Part shown: one piece after another, positions 24,091 through 36,225 of the stretch | Position numbering within the stretch: position 1 is the stretch's first letter | Layout: each line of letters starts with the position of its first letter | DNA from: Chrysomallon squamiferum | Lineage: Eukaryota; Mollusca; Gastropoda; Neomphalida; Peltospiridae | DNA: 64,000 bases | NCBI GenBank assembly: GCA_012295275.1 | Contig: CM022665.1 | Location: 1,648,167-1,712,166, forward strand | Reading direction: 5' to 3' | Notes under the pieces: generated by a model | What the model was told of the DNA's origin: nothing | What the model saw: only the letters and a program-made list of their open reading frames with translations | Database searches by the model: none | Program-made: the position numbers and the translations under genes

Positions 24091-26023
24091 TCATTTTTTG
24101 TAAATAGTGGAATACAAATGCTTTAAAAAGAAACTCAGTTTTAAAAGTACCTGCTGAAATTTACCTTTCTGGTAGTAAACGCCAAGAAGGCACCAAGTAA
24201 GAGTAGAATGCCTTGAATGGCTAGCAGAGTTACTGAGAAATGAATCTGATACCTGGACGAGCAGAAGTACGTCAGTGGTATCACAACCCTGTCGTTAACT
24301 GTGTCGTTCACCTTCTGAAATCGAACAAACATTATCGAGTTCAATGTAAATACAGAATATCTTTCTTGAATATCAAACCATCTTCAGACAGGACCTCAGC
24401 TTTTAAAAAACAAACTCTGTTACTTACGAAAAATTTCTATAAAAAGACGAGTTTAAGCATATTTATACGTAGTATGAACTTAAAAGGTAAGGGTGGGTAG
24501 GTATTGTTCATAAAAGTACAATATAATCAAAGCAAATCAATTACAACCATTGCCTTTGAGTTACATGACCAGAAAATAAAAACAATAAAGTAATTTGAAA
24601 AGAAGAGAGAACAAAACAACATGCAGAAAAAGGACATAGAGATTGTATCTTTGATTTTTTTGTTTTCTCTCTCTCTGAAACAACTCACAAAATCATCAAG
24701 TCTTATTTCCTTAGGTTGAAGTGGATCAATAGTTGTCCATATAATCAAGACACTGACATTAAGTGCCGTGAGTAACATAACCTTCAAGAAAACACGCAGA
24801 TCCTTAGGTGCCTGGGAAAATAAGCACAGTAATTATTATTTCCTAACAAATAAACAATAAATATGACAGAATTATATTTCGAATCATTGCTTCAAATACT
24901 GATCAGTTGTGTATGTTTGAAAGGTCGACTCCAAGTATGTAATGACGATTATTATTAAAGGAAGATGGAAAAAAAGTTTTGCTTCATCCAGTATTTTAGA
25001 CACCCATATCGCTAGTTCTCGGGTTCAGTAATCAGCACTTCATCAGCACTTTGTAGCTTGACAGAAACTTTAAAGAAAAAAAAATAATAACAACGAAAGA
25101 ACCCAGCCATTTCATATGTAATTAACTGACACTTATTCTAACAAAGATCGGTTCTTAAACCATAAATTAAGGATAACAACTACTAATTATTAATGACCAT
25201 TTCCCGAAGTTTTGAAAAATGTGAGACTGCAGTCTAAAATTATAGTGTTACCCGTTTTTGCAGCTTCTGACTAGCTGTGTAAATGACGTAAACTCTCCAA
25301 GTCTTTGCCAGTAGTGCACCAAACGCCAACGAGAATCCAACCAACATGAAGAAACCTTTGACCTAGGAAACAAGTTTCATCTGAAGTATTATTTGACGTG
25401 CTGATAATTCAGTATAACAGTTATGATAAATGTACTTGAAAGTGAAAAAGAATTGCGTGTTAAAACATCTGTACAGCATTTCGTGATTTTATCAGCAGAA
25501 ACAGGAAATATCGACACAAATAAGTAACTAAATAAACTGATTAATGTTTTCTTATGTGCGGTATTATTTATTCTGTTTGTTTTATTTACAGAAATGATTT
25601 TATATGCATTTTTTTTTGGGGGGGGGTTGTTACTGATGGAGTTTACATTATTATTTTTAAAAATTTAAAAAAAAACCAAAAAAAACAGCCATACATTGAG
25701 AACAAAAACTGAATATAAGGATTAGCTGTATATAAATAAAGTAATAATAAATACATGCAGACAGTTATCTGAGTGTTTGGGTTTAACAATACCTGACAGA
25801 TCCATGGTACTTGGATACTATCAACTCCGTGAATAAACACAAACGCATATACTATGATACAACCCAGAAGGATGACACTATTGATGTTAGGTGAAGACAT
25901 TTTTATAACCCTGTAACAAAATATAAACTATAGTTGTCTCTTTATTATTATTATTATTATTATTATTTTTATTACTACTACTACTACTACTACTACTACC
26001 ACTGCTATTATTACTACTACTTC

Positions 26024-26060
<37 letters not shown>

Positions 26061-26137
26061 TTTACTACTACTACTACTACTACTACTACCACTGCTATTA
26101 TTACTACTACTACTAGTAGTACTATTACTACTACTTC

Positions 26138-26168
<31 letters not shown>

Positions 26169-26170
26169 TT

Positions 26171-26201
<31 letters not shown>

Positions 26202-26248
26202 GCTATTATTATTACTACTACTACTAGTAGTACTATTACTACTACTTC

Positions 26249-26282
<34 letters not shown>

Positions 26283-29213
26283 TTATTTTCTTTCTTATTT
26301 TATAAATATATGAATGTATATGTGGCTCACCTTACGGATCTAAATTTTATGTTAAAAATTAAAAATGCTAGTGCAAGCAGGATTCCAAGCGTAGCTAAAA
26401 TACACACAACCACATACAGCGACATCGAGACTGAAGTCAGCTTTGTTACAGTCTGCACTGAATCCCTTGGCAGATTCCCTGAAAACAAAAATGAACCCAT
26501 TACTATTTTTGTATCGTTCTTTTTAAAAATTACTTCTGTGCACTGATATTTTTATCTTCTTTTTACATGTATATGGAAAATGAACAATAATATTCACACT
26601 GTGGCATAATAATAATATATAAATAAATAATATTATTAAGAACAAGAAGAAGAAAAAGATAGTCAAGCAAAAATAGAAAAGAATATTAATGTAAAAAATA
26701 TAATATAAAGAGTATTTGCCATTTGGCCAAAGAATGTGTGAAGACTTGCTCCAGTTGGTTTCATTGCCGATGCTGAGTTTATTGTACCATCCAATTGTGA
26801 CTAAGTCCCCACCTGAAAACATCAAAGTTATCAAAGTCAAATTACGATGTACCGAATAACAGTGATTTATAATTCTCTTTGGTTAAAAGTTATATAATCA
26901 CTATATTTTATATAACACTATCGTAATCGATTTTACTTTATCATGCGTTAAGATTTGATTTGATTTGATTTTTGCTTTAGATATGTCTGACATAATTTAC
27001 CTTTTTCTCTTTGAACTCTCTCTAGTTCATTCACCTGTCTAATCCACTCCTTTCTAATCTATGCAAATCTGACATCAAATATCCGTTATTATGCACAAAT
27101 AAAAGGTGAGAAGGTACAAAGCGTAATCAGTAACACACCACATTAAAAAAAAAAAAAAAAAAAAAGAAAAGAAAGAAAGAACATGGCTGTGTTGAAATTG
27201 CTTTCACATTTTTCTGAAAAAAAAAAAATCAGAACGATAACCAAAACACAAAAAAAAAAAAAAAAAAAAAAAGAAAAGAAAAGACTTTAATGAAGATTAG
27301 AGAACTCTACCTTGTAATTGCTGAATCTTCATTAGTTTTCCTGGGTCGCCGTTTTGATCAAACGAGACCTGACTGGATATAGAACTGAAATTGACCTTGT
27401 TAGTATTGTTCTTTATTAATTCGCCCATGAAACTGTTCGTATATGAAAAATCTTCAAGTCTGTATCCTTAAAAATTAAGATACAAAGTAAAAAATATATT
27501 GATTCAGGTGAGAGAAATTTAATGCTTTTAAATGTCTTTTTTTTTTTTTTTTTTTTTCAAAATTACAGTACAGTAAAGTACAAAATAATCTTTATTTAAG
27601 GAAGTGCATATAAAAATGAATAATATTAGCTCATATGAGATATTACAGTGATATAAAATTAAATACAGCGGATAGCAAATAATAACAGTGGTGGTTGTTG
27701 ATAATGGTTATCGCGACGAAGTAAATAATTCCGAATTACTGTAATGTTATACGTTAGTTTGCTGAATTTCCTTTTCTCGGATCAGTTACCTGTATTTCTA
27801 AGGTCGTTAAGAGTCGCGTTCAGAGCATTTGCGATTGTCCAGACAGAGTCGTAACCAGCTGAAGCTTTCACGTAACCCGGAAGCTTTCTGTTCTTTGTCT
27901 TCTTCTTGTAATCGTTCATGAACTGTCTTGGCGTGATGCCATTATCGTCAGGTTTGTCCACGTCGTCTTTGAGAAATACGGAGTCAACTGTGAAGTAGTT
28001 GCCAATGACTGATAAGATCTGGTCCGATGTGCAGTTTTTGTTCTCGTTTTCCCACCATTTCGGAGGGTAGAAACCTGGCAAGAGCCATACAATCTTTGCC
28101 CCGTGGAATCCTATCCTGAAAGCCTTTAAGAATAAATAAATTTAGTAGAAACCACTATGTATTTGTTTACGTTAATGAGTATGCATATTAGTATATATCT
28201 TCTAATAAAATTCGCATAATATCCAAATATAAATGTAATTAAAAATATCTTTTATTCATGATTTATAATATTTTGTTTTTCGAAACTTGTTCATCATTCC
28301 ACCAAGACGATTATGAAATTAGTTGAAAATACATGCCAATAAGTAGTTTTACCTCACAGAAAAGTTGTAAAGCCTTATCTTCGTAAAAAGCACCCACGAT
28401 GATTCTGGCATCATTTCTCTATGACAGAAAAAAAAACATTGTATGTCTGAGTGTAAATGTGAATACTGAAAATTCACTTTGTCTGTGTGTATGTCTGGGT
28501 GTTTTACTTTTAATATTCAAAGCAACAAGCCAAGCCTTAGGCATTATTAAACATCTAAGTGATTCTAACATCTTTGTATAAATGTTAATAATTATTTATT
28601 TGCTGTATCCAAACTAAGATGTCAGTTGCAAGATTTGTTTATGTATTTTCCAGTGTAAATGTATTGACAATGGGAGATGCTAAAGAATGCTAGCGTTATT
28701 TTGAAAGCGTCACCTTTAAATGAGAGACGATCTGCGTGGGATTCTCACTAAAAACGTATTTTTTAAGAATGGTGATATTTATTTTGTTCATCAAATCTTC
28801 CAAGTTTTCCACCATCTGATAGTGAAAAAAACAAAACAAAAACAAATACACGAGAGATCATACGTTGGTAATTCAATAATTTCTTTTATCACACATTTCG
28901 TTTTTGTCGATTACCGTTAGACAAGGCAGATTAATCGATAACATCTAACAATAACAACTACATTAACAGACGTTTTCTAAACTTCTAAGGCTCTATCCAT
29001 TCCAAATGTGTGTGCGTCACATTTACCAGCGAATGTAACAATAAAATCAGTATTTAGGTTATTGGTGTCATTAGAAGATGAATTACTTTAAATTATTTTA
29101 TATTTAAATTAATTCTTGCTTTGATAACAATGCTAATTTGTAGTTCCTCGGTTTATTTTGTAGCAGTAATAATTTTCTAAAGATGATAAATGAAGGTTTT
29201 ATTCGTTTGAATT

Positions 29214-29311
<98 letters not shown>

Positions 29312-29771
29312 CTGCAGCTAATACATAGTATTAATTTAAAAGGTGTGAACTTTTCTGAAGGTAAATTCAAACTGAATTAAACAGCTATGCATTAGATCCT
29401 CTCAAATCCAGCACTGAATAATTGAAATTTGTTGTTTATTCTCTATAATAAATTTATTATATCTCTGGAGAATCAACATTGAACTGTGAGATGTTTTAAC
29501 CTAAAGTCGAGGTATTCATTAAAGAAATATGGTGCAGTGTCTTACAGTGGAAAATAATTGATATGACTGATGTATCGTAGTCACTTTGGTCCAGTTGAAA
29601 CGTTTGAGGAGTTCAATGCGCGGATAATTCAAATATTGAGCTGGATTGATCACTCTAAAAAAGTACGGGTACTTATTTCGGTTTGAAAGTGCTGGAGAGG
29701 TGGACATGAATGAAACCTGGAAATAAAGTAATTTATAAATTGTATGCTTATTATTTGCACATAAACACACA

Positions 29772-29828
<57 letters not shown>

Positions 29829-32800
29829 GATTGAGTTTGTTAAATACACATTTCTTTTTTCTGTTAATTTGTTAAAGTAAAAACAAAAAATTAAAAATAA
29901 TAAATAAAAACAATACTGATAGTCATTTCATATTTCGACTACAATACGTTACAGGTAACACAAATTCAATTTCTTTTTTACGTCTAGGAAATAATTTCTG
30001 ATTGGTTTTTTTATGCAGACAACAAATATAAATAACAGGGTGGATTTATCAGTTTTAAATCACGTTTATCTAACAGTTTATTTACAACGACACATATCAA
30101 AACGCAGTTCAAGTATTTCGAAATGCTTATAATCAAGTACATCAAATGAGACAGTCTTACTTGAACTAGGTTCCATAAATGCGTTGCTTCAGCGACAGCC
30201 TGGCTGACAATAGAACATCCACCTCCAAGAACCATTATAAACGTCGGACCGTTACACGAGCCTAATCTCTCTGCGACTGCTTTCACTCCAACTCCTGCGT
30301 TGCACTGAACAAAGCACAGGGAAAAACAGAGAGAGAAAGAAATGAAAACGTGAAAGAAGACAGAAAAACAACAGAGAAGGATTCAGGTTTTAAATCGGCA
30401 GATATATAACAGAGGCTTTACAGTGTTAAAGCGTGCAGTTCAAACGAGAATAGACCAAAAGAAACTCTCCCCTCTTCCCCCGCAAAAAACAAAACAAAAA
30501 CAAAACAAACAAACAAACAATTATAGCAATAATTACCACATCCAAGACTGTTTGAGCTATAGTTACCAGTGTAAAAAGCAGTTCATTATTTGAATGTTCA
30601 CAGGGTCATATTACTATATTTGTAAAATCGCTATTCGAGGCTAAAGTGGGGCCTTAAGTCCCCTAGAATCCATCTGAACCAGTTACTGACAAATTTCAAA
30701 TATTGACATATTCCTTTGTGGTCGAAATAACAAGCACTTACAAAATCAATTCATCATCACTTAATCTGTCTTAAAGCAAAATTTAAAAGATGTTTGTTTA
30801 ATCAGGAGCTATCATAGACAAACAATAATTAATGAAGTTACAGAAAAAATTCAAGGACAACGTTTCGTCATTAATAAAAAATAAGGTACAAGCAGCTTTA
30901 GCTCCACTGCTTCATTCAATCATTTATGTTTTCAAACTTAATAAATAAAATGAAATAAAATAAAAATTATCATAAAGAACCATTATTTATGGATAAAAAT
31001 TGGACCAAAACCGTTTTAAGCGAGTGATGAACAATTAACTAATTCGAAGATTACGAGTTTTCAGAGATGAAATAAATATTAGATGTCTTTATTGCCATGT
31101 CGATTTGACATATGAAGTTCCAGAGTTAGATGCTATTAATAAATTTAATACCCTCTACAATTTCTTTTAAATCCCGGATCCGCCATGAAAAGTAACGTTT
31201 AAATTAACAAAAATACGTAATACATCTCCTGTTTTGCATTCTTTGTAAATCAATAGCTATTAAAAATAGAAGAAAGAAATACATGCATATGTAATAAAAG
31301 GATGTAATATAATAACATAAATATTTTATTACTCTTTCTTGATATGTAGTACAGGATCTTTTCCATACATATTCTCATAGGAAAGCAGTAAAAGTCAGGA
31401 AATACATTGTTTTGTTTTAGCCATAGAATTAAGCATTGATTTTGTTTTAAGCCAGGACTTAAACCCGTCCGCAAACCCACATCTAATGTTACGTGTAACG
31501 AAGTGTACGTGAACAATGGGAAAATGAGATCATTCGGTGAACTATCCACATTACAAATACCAACACTGTACTGAACCAGTAAGAACGACTTTTATTTCAG
31601 CTATAATGGTTCGTTATTAACTTGAAGGCGATCTTCAAAATAATTTTATATACTTTAACATCAACGATATCACTTAAAAAATAGATCAAAGCTTACTGAC
31701 GCTAAAATCCCAGAGCTTGGAAAATACAAGGTATGTTCTTAAGCAAAAGAAGGAGAAATAAAAAATAAAATGTCTGATAAAAAGAAACAACAACAGCATC
31801 AGTAACTGACTGATGCGAATAACATATTGCATCTATCAAGTGAAAGATATCGCTATAAGTAAAAAAAAAATATAATAATAAATTGTAATTATTTTTTTAA
31901 AACTTCATAATAAAATTAGAAAGAAAGAAAGGAAAGAAAGTCATTTACATTTCATGCTGCTTTATGTTAAAGCAACAACAATCTGTTAAGATTCTGTATG
32001 ACGGAAGATAATGACCAGTATTCCGTTTATGTTACTTTTATTACTTTTATTTTTATCGCTATCAATTTTAGGGTTGATTACCTTTCATAAAGATTCTAAA
32101 AATCTCTGTTATGGTAAGAAGCAGAAGTTATTATCTTGACAATTTTTATTAACCGAGATATAAAATAATTCTGTAATATCTTCAATGATTGAAAAAAAAA
32201 AAAAAAATAAAAAAAAAAAAAAAAATAACATAAAAATTTAAAAACTACTAAAGTAATATTTGTGGAGAATAATGTAAATTTACAAAATTAGGAATATTAA
32301 AGAATCTCGGATGGAGGGAAAGATGGGCAGGCTGACAGATAGACAGGGAAACTGACGGACGGTCGGAGACAAACAGACACATACATACATACATACCTAG
32401 AAATATTGGTAGATAGGTACACAGCTAGGTAAATAGGTAGGTAGGTAGACAGACACACACAAACGCACAAAACAGAAGATGAAGAGTTATGTTGTTTCTC
32501 TAGTGCTTTTCGCGATTTACTTTTAATTTCCAACAGATATAGTCAGATAATAAAATACTGATTAAAATAGTAATACATTAGTGTAGTATATCCTGTTATA
32601 AATAAGAAAATAACGAAAAAAAACTTACTTTAGTATCATTCCATATCAGATTGAGTCGATACCCGGGTAGAATGGTCGTATCTCTGTTGACGTACTCAAT
32701 GGCTATTTCGGCAGCTGGTTCAATGCCTAACCCCCCAGTCCACGCGCCATCCATTGGAAACAGGCCCAGAATGTAAATATCATGAACGGATTCGTTCAGG

Positions 32801-32865
32801 ATTGTACGACTTAAAACTAACTGCACGTAAACAAACAATAAAAAAGTGAACCGACCCTCACGCAT
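22885..32865 (-). CDS. GABA-B-type metabotropic receptor, complete, short tail
   Basis: Fifteen exons from ATG 32865 to TGA 22885: 32629-32865, 30161-30304, 29546-29716, 28714-28815, 28353-28418, 27790-28123, 27311-27466, 26720-26812, 26331-26478, 25793-25910, 25252-25362, 24689-24811, 24165-24314, 23362-23550, 22885-23013; 756 aa, phases consistent. Signal peptide (MREGRFTFLLFVYVQLVLS), then a Venus-flytrap ectodomain (about 30-430: DIYILGLFPMDGAWTGG, SPALSNRNKYPYFFR, ARIIVGAFYE, YDSVW) and seven membrane helices (about 450-714). No sushi or Cys-rich domain, as in the family. The membrane half is closest to GABBR2 as I recall it (VIKMSSP, AKTWRV, ALNDSHYIGM), while SPALSNR recalls GABBR1, so the subunit type is open. 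The tail after helix 7 is about 42 residues with no coiled coil, unlike classical subunits. Intron 8 seems to start with GC rather than GT. It should act at the plasma membrane and probably couple to Gi/o; the ligand is uncertain. Confidence 0.92.
25938..26284. repeat. Higher-order (ATT)/(ACT) minisatellite in receptor intron 9
   Basis: Units of about 111-114 bp, each made of (TTA)n, then (CTA)n, then CCACTGCTATTATTACTAC, then in the later copies the palindrome ACTACTAGTAGT, ending in CTACTTCTG. Unit ends fall at 26025, 26139 and 26250; a fourth copy starts and breaks off. On the + strand this reads as an open frame rich in Tyr, which is an artefact of the TAC/TAT repeat. It lies within an intron of the receptor gene. 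Confidence 0.9.
29214..29311. repeat. Compound (TC)n(TA)n(TG)n(AG)n microsatellite
   Basis: Four dinucleotide tracts back to back in the intron between receptor exons 3 and 4. Confidence 0.95.
29765..29824. repeat. (CA)n(GT)n microsatellite
   Basis: Short CA run turning into about 25 GT units, ~50 bp upstream of receptor exon 3. The switch from CA to GT makes a self-complementary stretch. Confidence 0.95.
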
Positions 32866-33464
32866 AACTGATGTTAGAACAGCGAACTTCTTTTCAGTTC
32901 TAGTTCTGCGATTTAACAGCCGAGTTAAGTAAGACACACAGATGATTAGTAATAAATCAATTTCCGTGAATAATATGTACTCGACAAATGAGAATTTGTT
33001 AAAGATTTTCGTTTTAATAGACTCGCAATTCTGTTGGATAAAAATGCACAACAGTGTTTGACACGTGTGTGGGTATGTATATAGGTATGAACTCCAACTA
33101 GACAATTTTCTTTTCATTTACAGAACCCTTGCACATTACGGAACACAAAAATACAATCAGCGAAAATTGTAACAATAAAGTATAAATTAACAGAGAGTCT
33201 TTCAGACTGCGAACGCTAGTGTATTATCTGCGTGAACAGACTGAAAAATGGTAGTGCAAAATGAAAGGTTTGACGCTGATTCACCGCGCTGCCGTTTCCA
33301 CGATCAAAATTCTCGTATAGCGTACGACAGGTTTAATTAATGTTTGTGGACCGAAAAGAATTCATTCAAAACTAAGTAGCTATATTATTTTATTTATTTT
33401 TTCATCATTATCATCGTTATCATCATCATCATCATCTTCTTCTTCTTCTTCTTCATCATCATCA

Positions 33465-33501
<37 letters not shown>

Positions 33502-34373
33502 CATCATCATTCTTCTTCTTCTTATTATTATTATTATAGAATTTATTTCTTATTGTGTTAAATTAAATTTTACTCATTACATTGCAAGTTTATTAATAGC
33601 TCGTATTTGCTATTAAAATCTGTTTCATAAAAATATTATTATAATTAATACAAACGAGTGTTCACATGTATCCACTGCTGTTTTGTATGATATAATTGTG
33701 TGTTTTATTAAAATACATACATGTAAAGAGGAATATCATTTTCATTATAAAATAAATTAATGAACTAGATTAAATGCAGGGAATGCGCTAGTTATCATTC
33801 ACTGTGTTTGGCAAACCGAACAAAAAAGAAAATTGTGGCGAGGATGGTTTGCAGTAAATGGGCCGGCAAATGCCAACTCATTGAAAAAGTGACGAGTTAA
33901 CTCTTCACGGCTATCTTTCAAATATTTAATAAAACAAAACAACATCACTGATTAACCAGATTTTAAGTGTCTTTGATACTACTAATGACTGTAATGTATT
34001 ATGAAACGAAAACGTGTTATTATGAATTTTCTGGTGACATCAAAAAGAATTTTGGAATATCGATGGACATAAAAAGGAAAGCCTTAAGTACTAATTTCCG
34101 ATTGATTTTTAATTCATGGTTTTCAGCGGGCATCTTAACAAGCAGCTGTTTGATAATGCGCAAGAAAACCTGATATCAGTCACTGTGAAAATGATACAGG
34201 AATGTGGCTAACGAAATGTCATCGTAATTAGTGACAGTGGATAAACCAATTTTTACTTAACACGTGTACAAACGTAAGGTTAAAATAATGATGAAGATGA
34301 TGATAATCTGAAGTATGACGGATTTTAAAAGTGTTAGGAATCACTTCGCTTCAGGGCAAATCAGTCACGGAAT

Positions 34374-34409
<36 letters not shown>

Positions 34410-35489
34410 TATGTGAAATCTACGGAAGGGAGTGCCGAAATGCCTGTTCATGGAATCTTCAGACAACGAACACTTGCAAAATCAGATATGATGTAAAAAA
34501 CACAAACAACAATAAAAAACAATAAATCTGATGGAGACCACAACAAATTATTTAATATTATACATTATTTATATATAACAGATGTGTTTCATCCAATATA
34601 TTTCAAACTGTGTGCTTTTTGAAATTTTAGATTTAAAAGAAATAAACATGCAGCTTAAATATTCATTTATGTACCATGCCTTTAAATATTCATTATATTT
34701 CTTCAAATGAATTAACTGCGATCAATTAGTCATATTACTAACTGAATTTTTTGAGAGAATCGGTAATCATAATGTAAAATTATTTTTCTATAACATATGT
34801 TTTTTGATTTTTTACTGAAGTTCTGTTTGTCTGGAAAACTAATTTTCATACTGTTCCCTGCATACGAAAGATAACGGTAGAACTGAAAATGTTCCAGTGT
34901 CGTATTGACTGGAAAGATAATTCTTTTGTATATGTAATGTTTCCAGTCGTTTCTCTTTCATGCAGACGTCAAAACCAGTTAATGGTTAAGACAATTACAC
35001 AGGTTTTATCCTTCAATTTTTGAATTAAAACATCCTCCACAATGGTCGAACACAACAGTAAAAGCGCATACCTTTGCTTTGAAGATTCATACACAAAGAG
35101 CACACAACAAAGATGAAAATGGTAAATTATTAACATTAGTAATTTAGATTACTATATTCTACTCATTTATTTGCACTGGCAGTCATAAAAACGATTCAGA
35201 ATTATATTTCACGTGAAAAGGACAGATGATATTGAAAAATCAATGTTTATAATTTTTGTTAATGAATTTGTCAGTTGAAAAAATTAAAAATACATATAAA
35301 AATTGGTTAGTTGTATCTGTACAACTCGTAAATCGATAAATATGAAGCGAAATATTTGAAAAATGAAATGCAAAAATCAAAAGCATATGTTTTATGCTAA
35401 TCAAAGTCAATACACATGCACAAAACAAACAAAAAACCACAAACACACAAACAGACAGACACACACTACAAATTCTATTCTAACATCTT
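32866..35489. other. Upstream region of the receptor gene; no gene seen
   Basis: Contains the promoter and 5' UTR of the receptor (- strand), for which I see no distinct core motif. The frame of the first exon stays open upstream to 33117, but the Met at 32865 is chosen because a clean signal peptide follows it. A mixed (ATC)/(TTC)/(ATT) microsatellite lies at 33401-33537 and a ~32-base T run at 34377-34408. No family-like coding segment was found. Confidence 0.6.
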
Positions 35490-35578
35490 CACACTGGCTG
35501 CCTTGAACTCACAGCACTGATTGGCCTGACAAGCTCATTGCACGAGTCTGTCTCCTCACCTTTCTACAAAGCAATAAC
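35490..35578 (-). pseudogene. Relic of GABA-B-type receptor exon 15
   Basis: On the - strand an acceptor-like CCTTCAG at about 35585-35579 is followed by VIAL, a TAG stop, then KGEETDSCNELVRPISAVSS. The intact gene has VFALKDFLKGDMTNYASEFC and then QTINTVTPS at the same place. The premature stop and missing residues show it is dead. Similarity is modest; the call leans on its position about 220 bp past the better-preserved exon 14 relic (about 350 bp in the intact gene). Confidence 0.5.
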
Positions 35579-35799
35579 CTGAAGGAAATACCACTCATCA
35601 TATCACATAAATATATGCACACTCACGCAACTATGTACAACACAAATATATGCTCATAGTTATAGGTACACTTACATGTATGAGTGTATGTTTAATAAAA
35701 ATACAGAAGACTAACTCAAATACTGTGCCCCTAGTAAAAAAAAAAGAGGAAATATTAATAACTTTTGGCGATATTCCAACCACACGCACATACACACAC

Positions 35800-35953
35800 C
35801 TTTAGAATAAATAAAAGACACTGTGTAGTCGTAGTTTCAGCAATGATGAGGACAGACATGATGACAAAGGCAACGTCAGTGCGGTTTCAGCGACACAGGC
35901 AAAGCTACTGCTTCACGAACTATTACTTTGTATTTGGAACCGTTTAAAGTCAC
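35800..35953 (-). pseudogene. Relic of GABA-B-type receptor exon 14 (TM6-TM7)
   Basis: The - strand gives VTLNGSKY, then LPVSLKPH, then after a frameshift DVAFVIMSVLIIAETTTTQC and LLFILK. The intact exon 14 reads VTIPALNDSHY, VPVSLVLKNH, DVTYALVSVLIIIGTTATQC and LIFVPK. The acceptor (CATTTTAG/GTGAC against CATTTTAG/GTCAC) is conserved, and the end of the exon is followed by GTGTGT. It is 154 nt against 189 nt in the intact exon, so sequence was lost and the frame is broken. Clear homology to the receptor gene 12 kb away. Confidence 0.8.
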
Positions 35954-36107
35954 CTAAAATGAAGAAATATGACAGTGAAAAGGTACGTGTGAGTCAGGCT
36001 GGCTGGTCTAATCTTCAGTACAACGGAGTAATTATTTCGTCTTATCTTTATGTTAGTGTACAGCTGATCAGTCTGCTCCTTTTGTAGACATAACATTTAT
36101 GTATGCG

Positions 36108-36225
<118 letters not shown>

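Noticed and set aside
25934-26116. Poly-Tyr open frame
   Set aside because: Product of the (TTA)/(CTA) minisatellite in a receptor intron.
32866-33117. N-terminal extension of the receptor's first coding exon to an upstream Met
   Set aside because: The frame is open, but the added residues resemble no receptor N-terminus, and the Met at 32865 begins a proper signal peptide.
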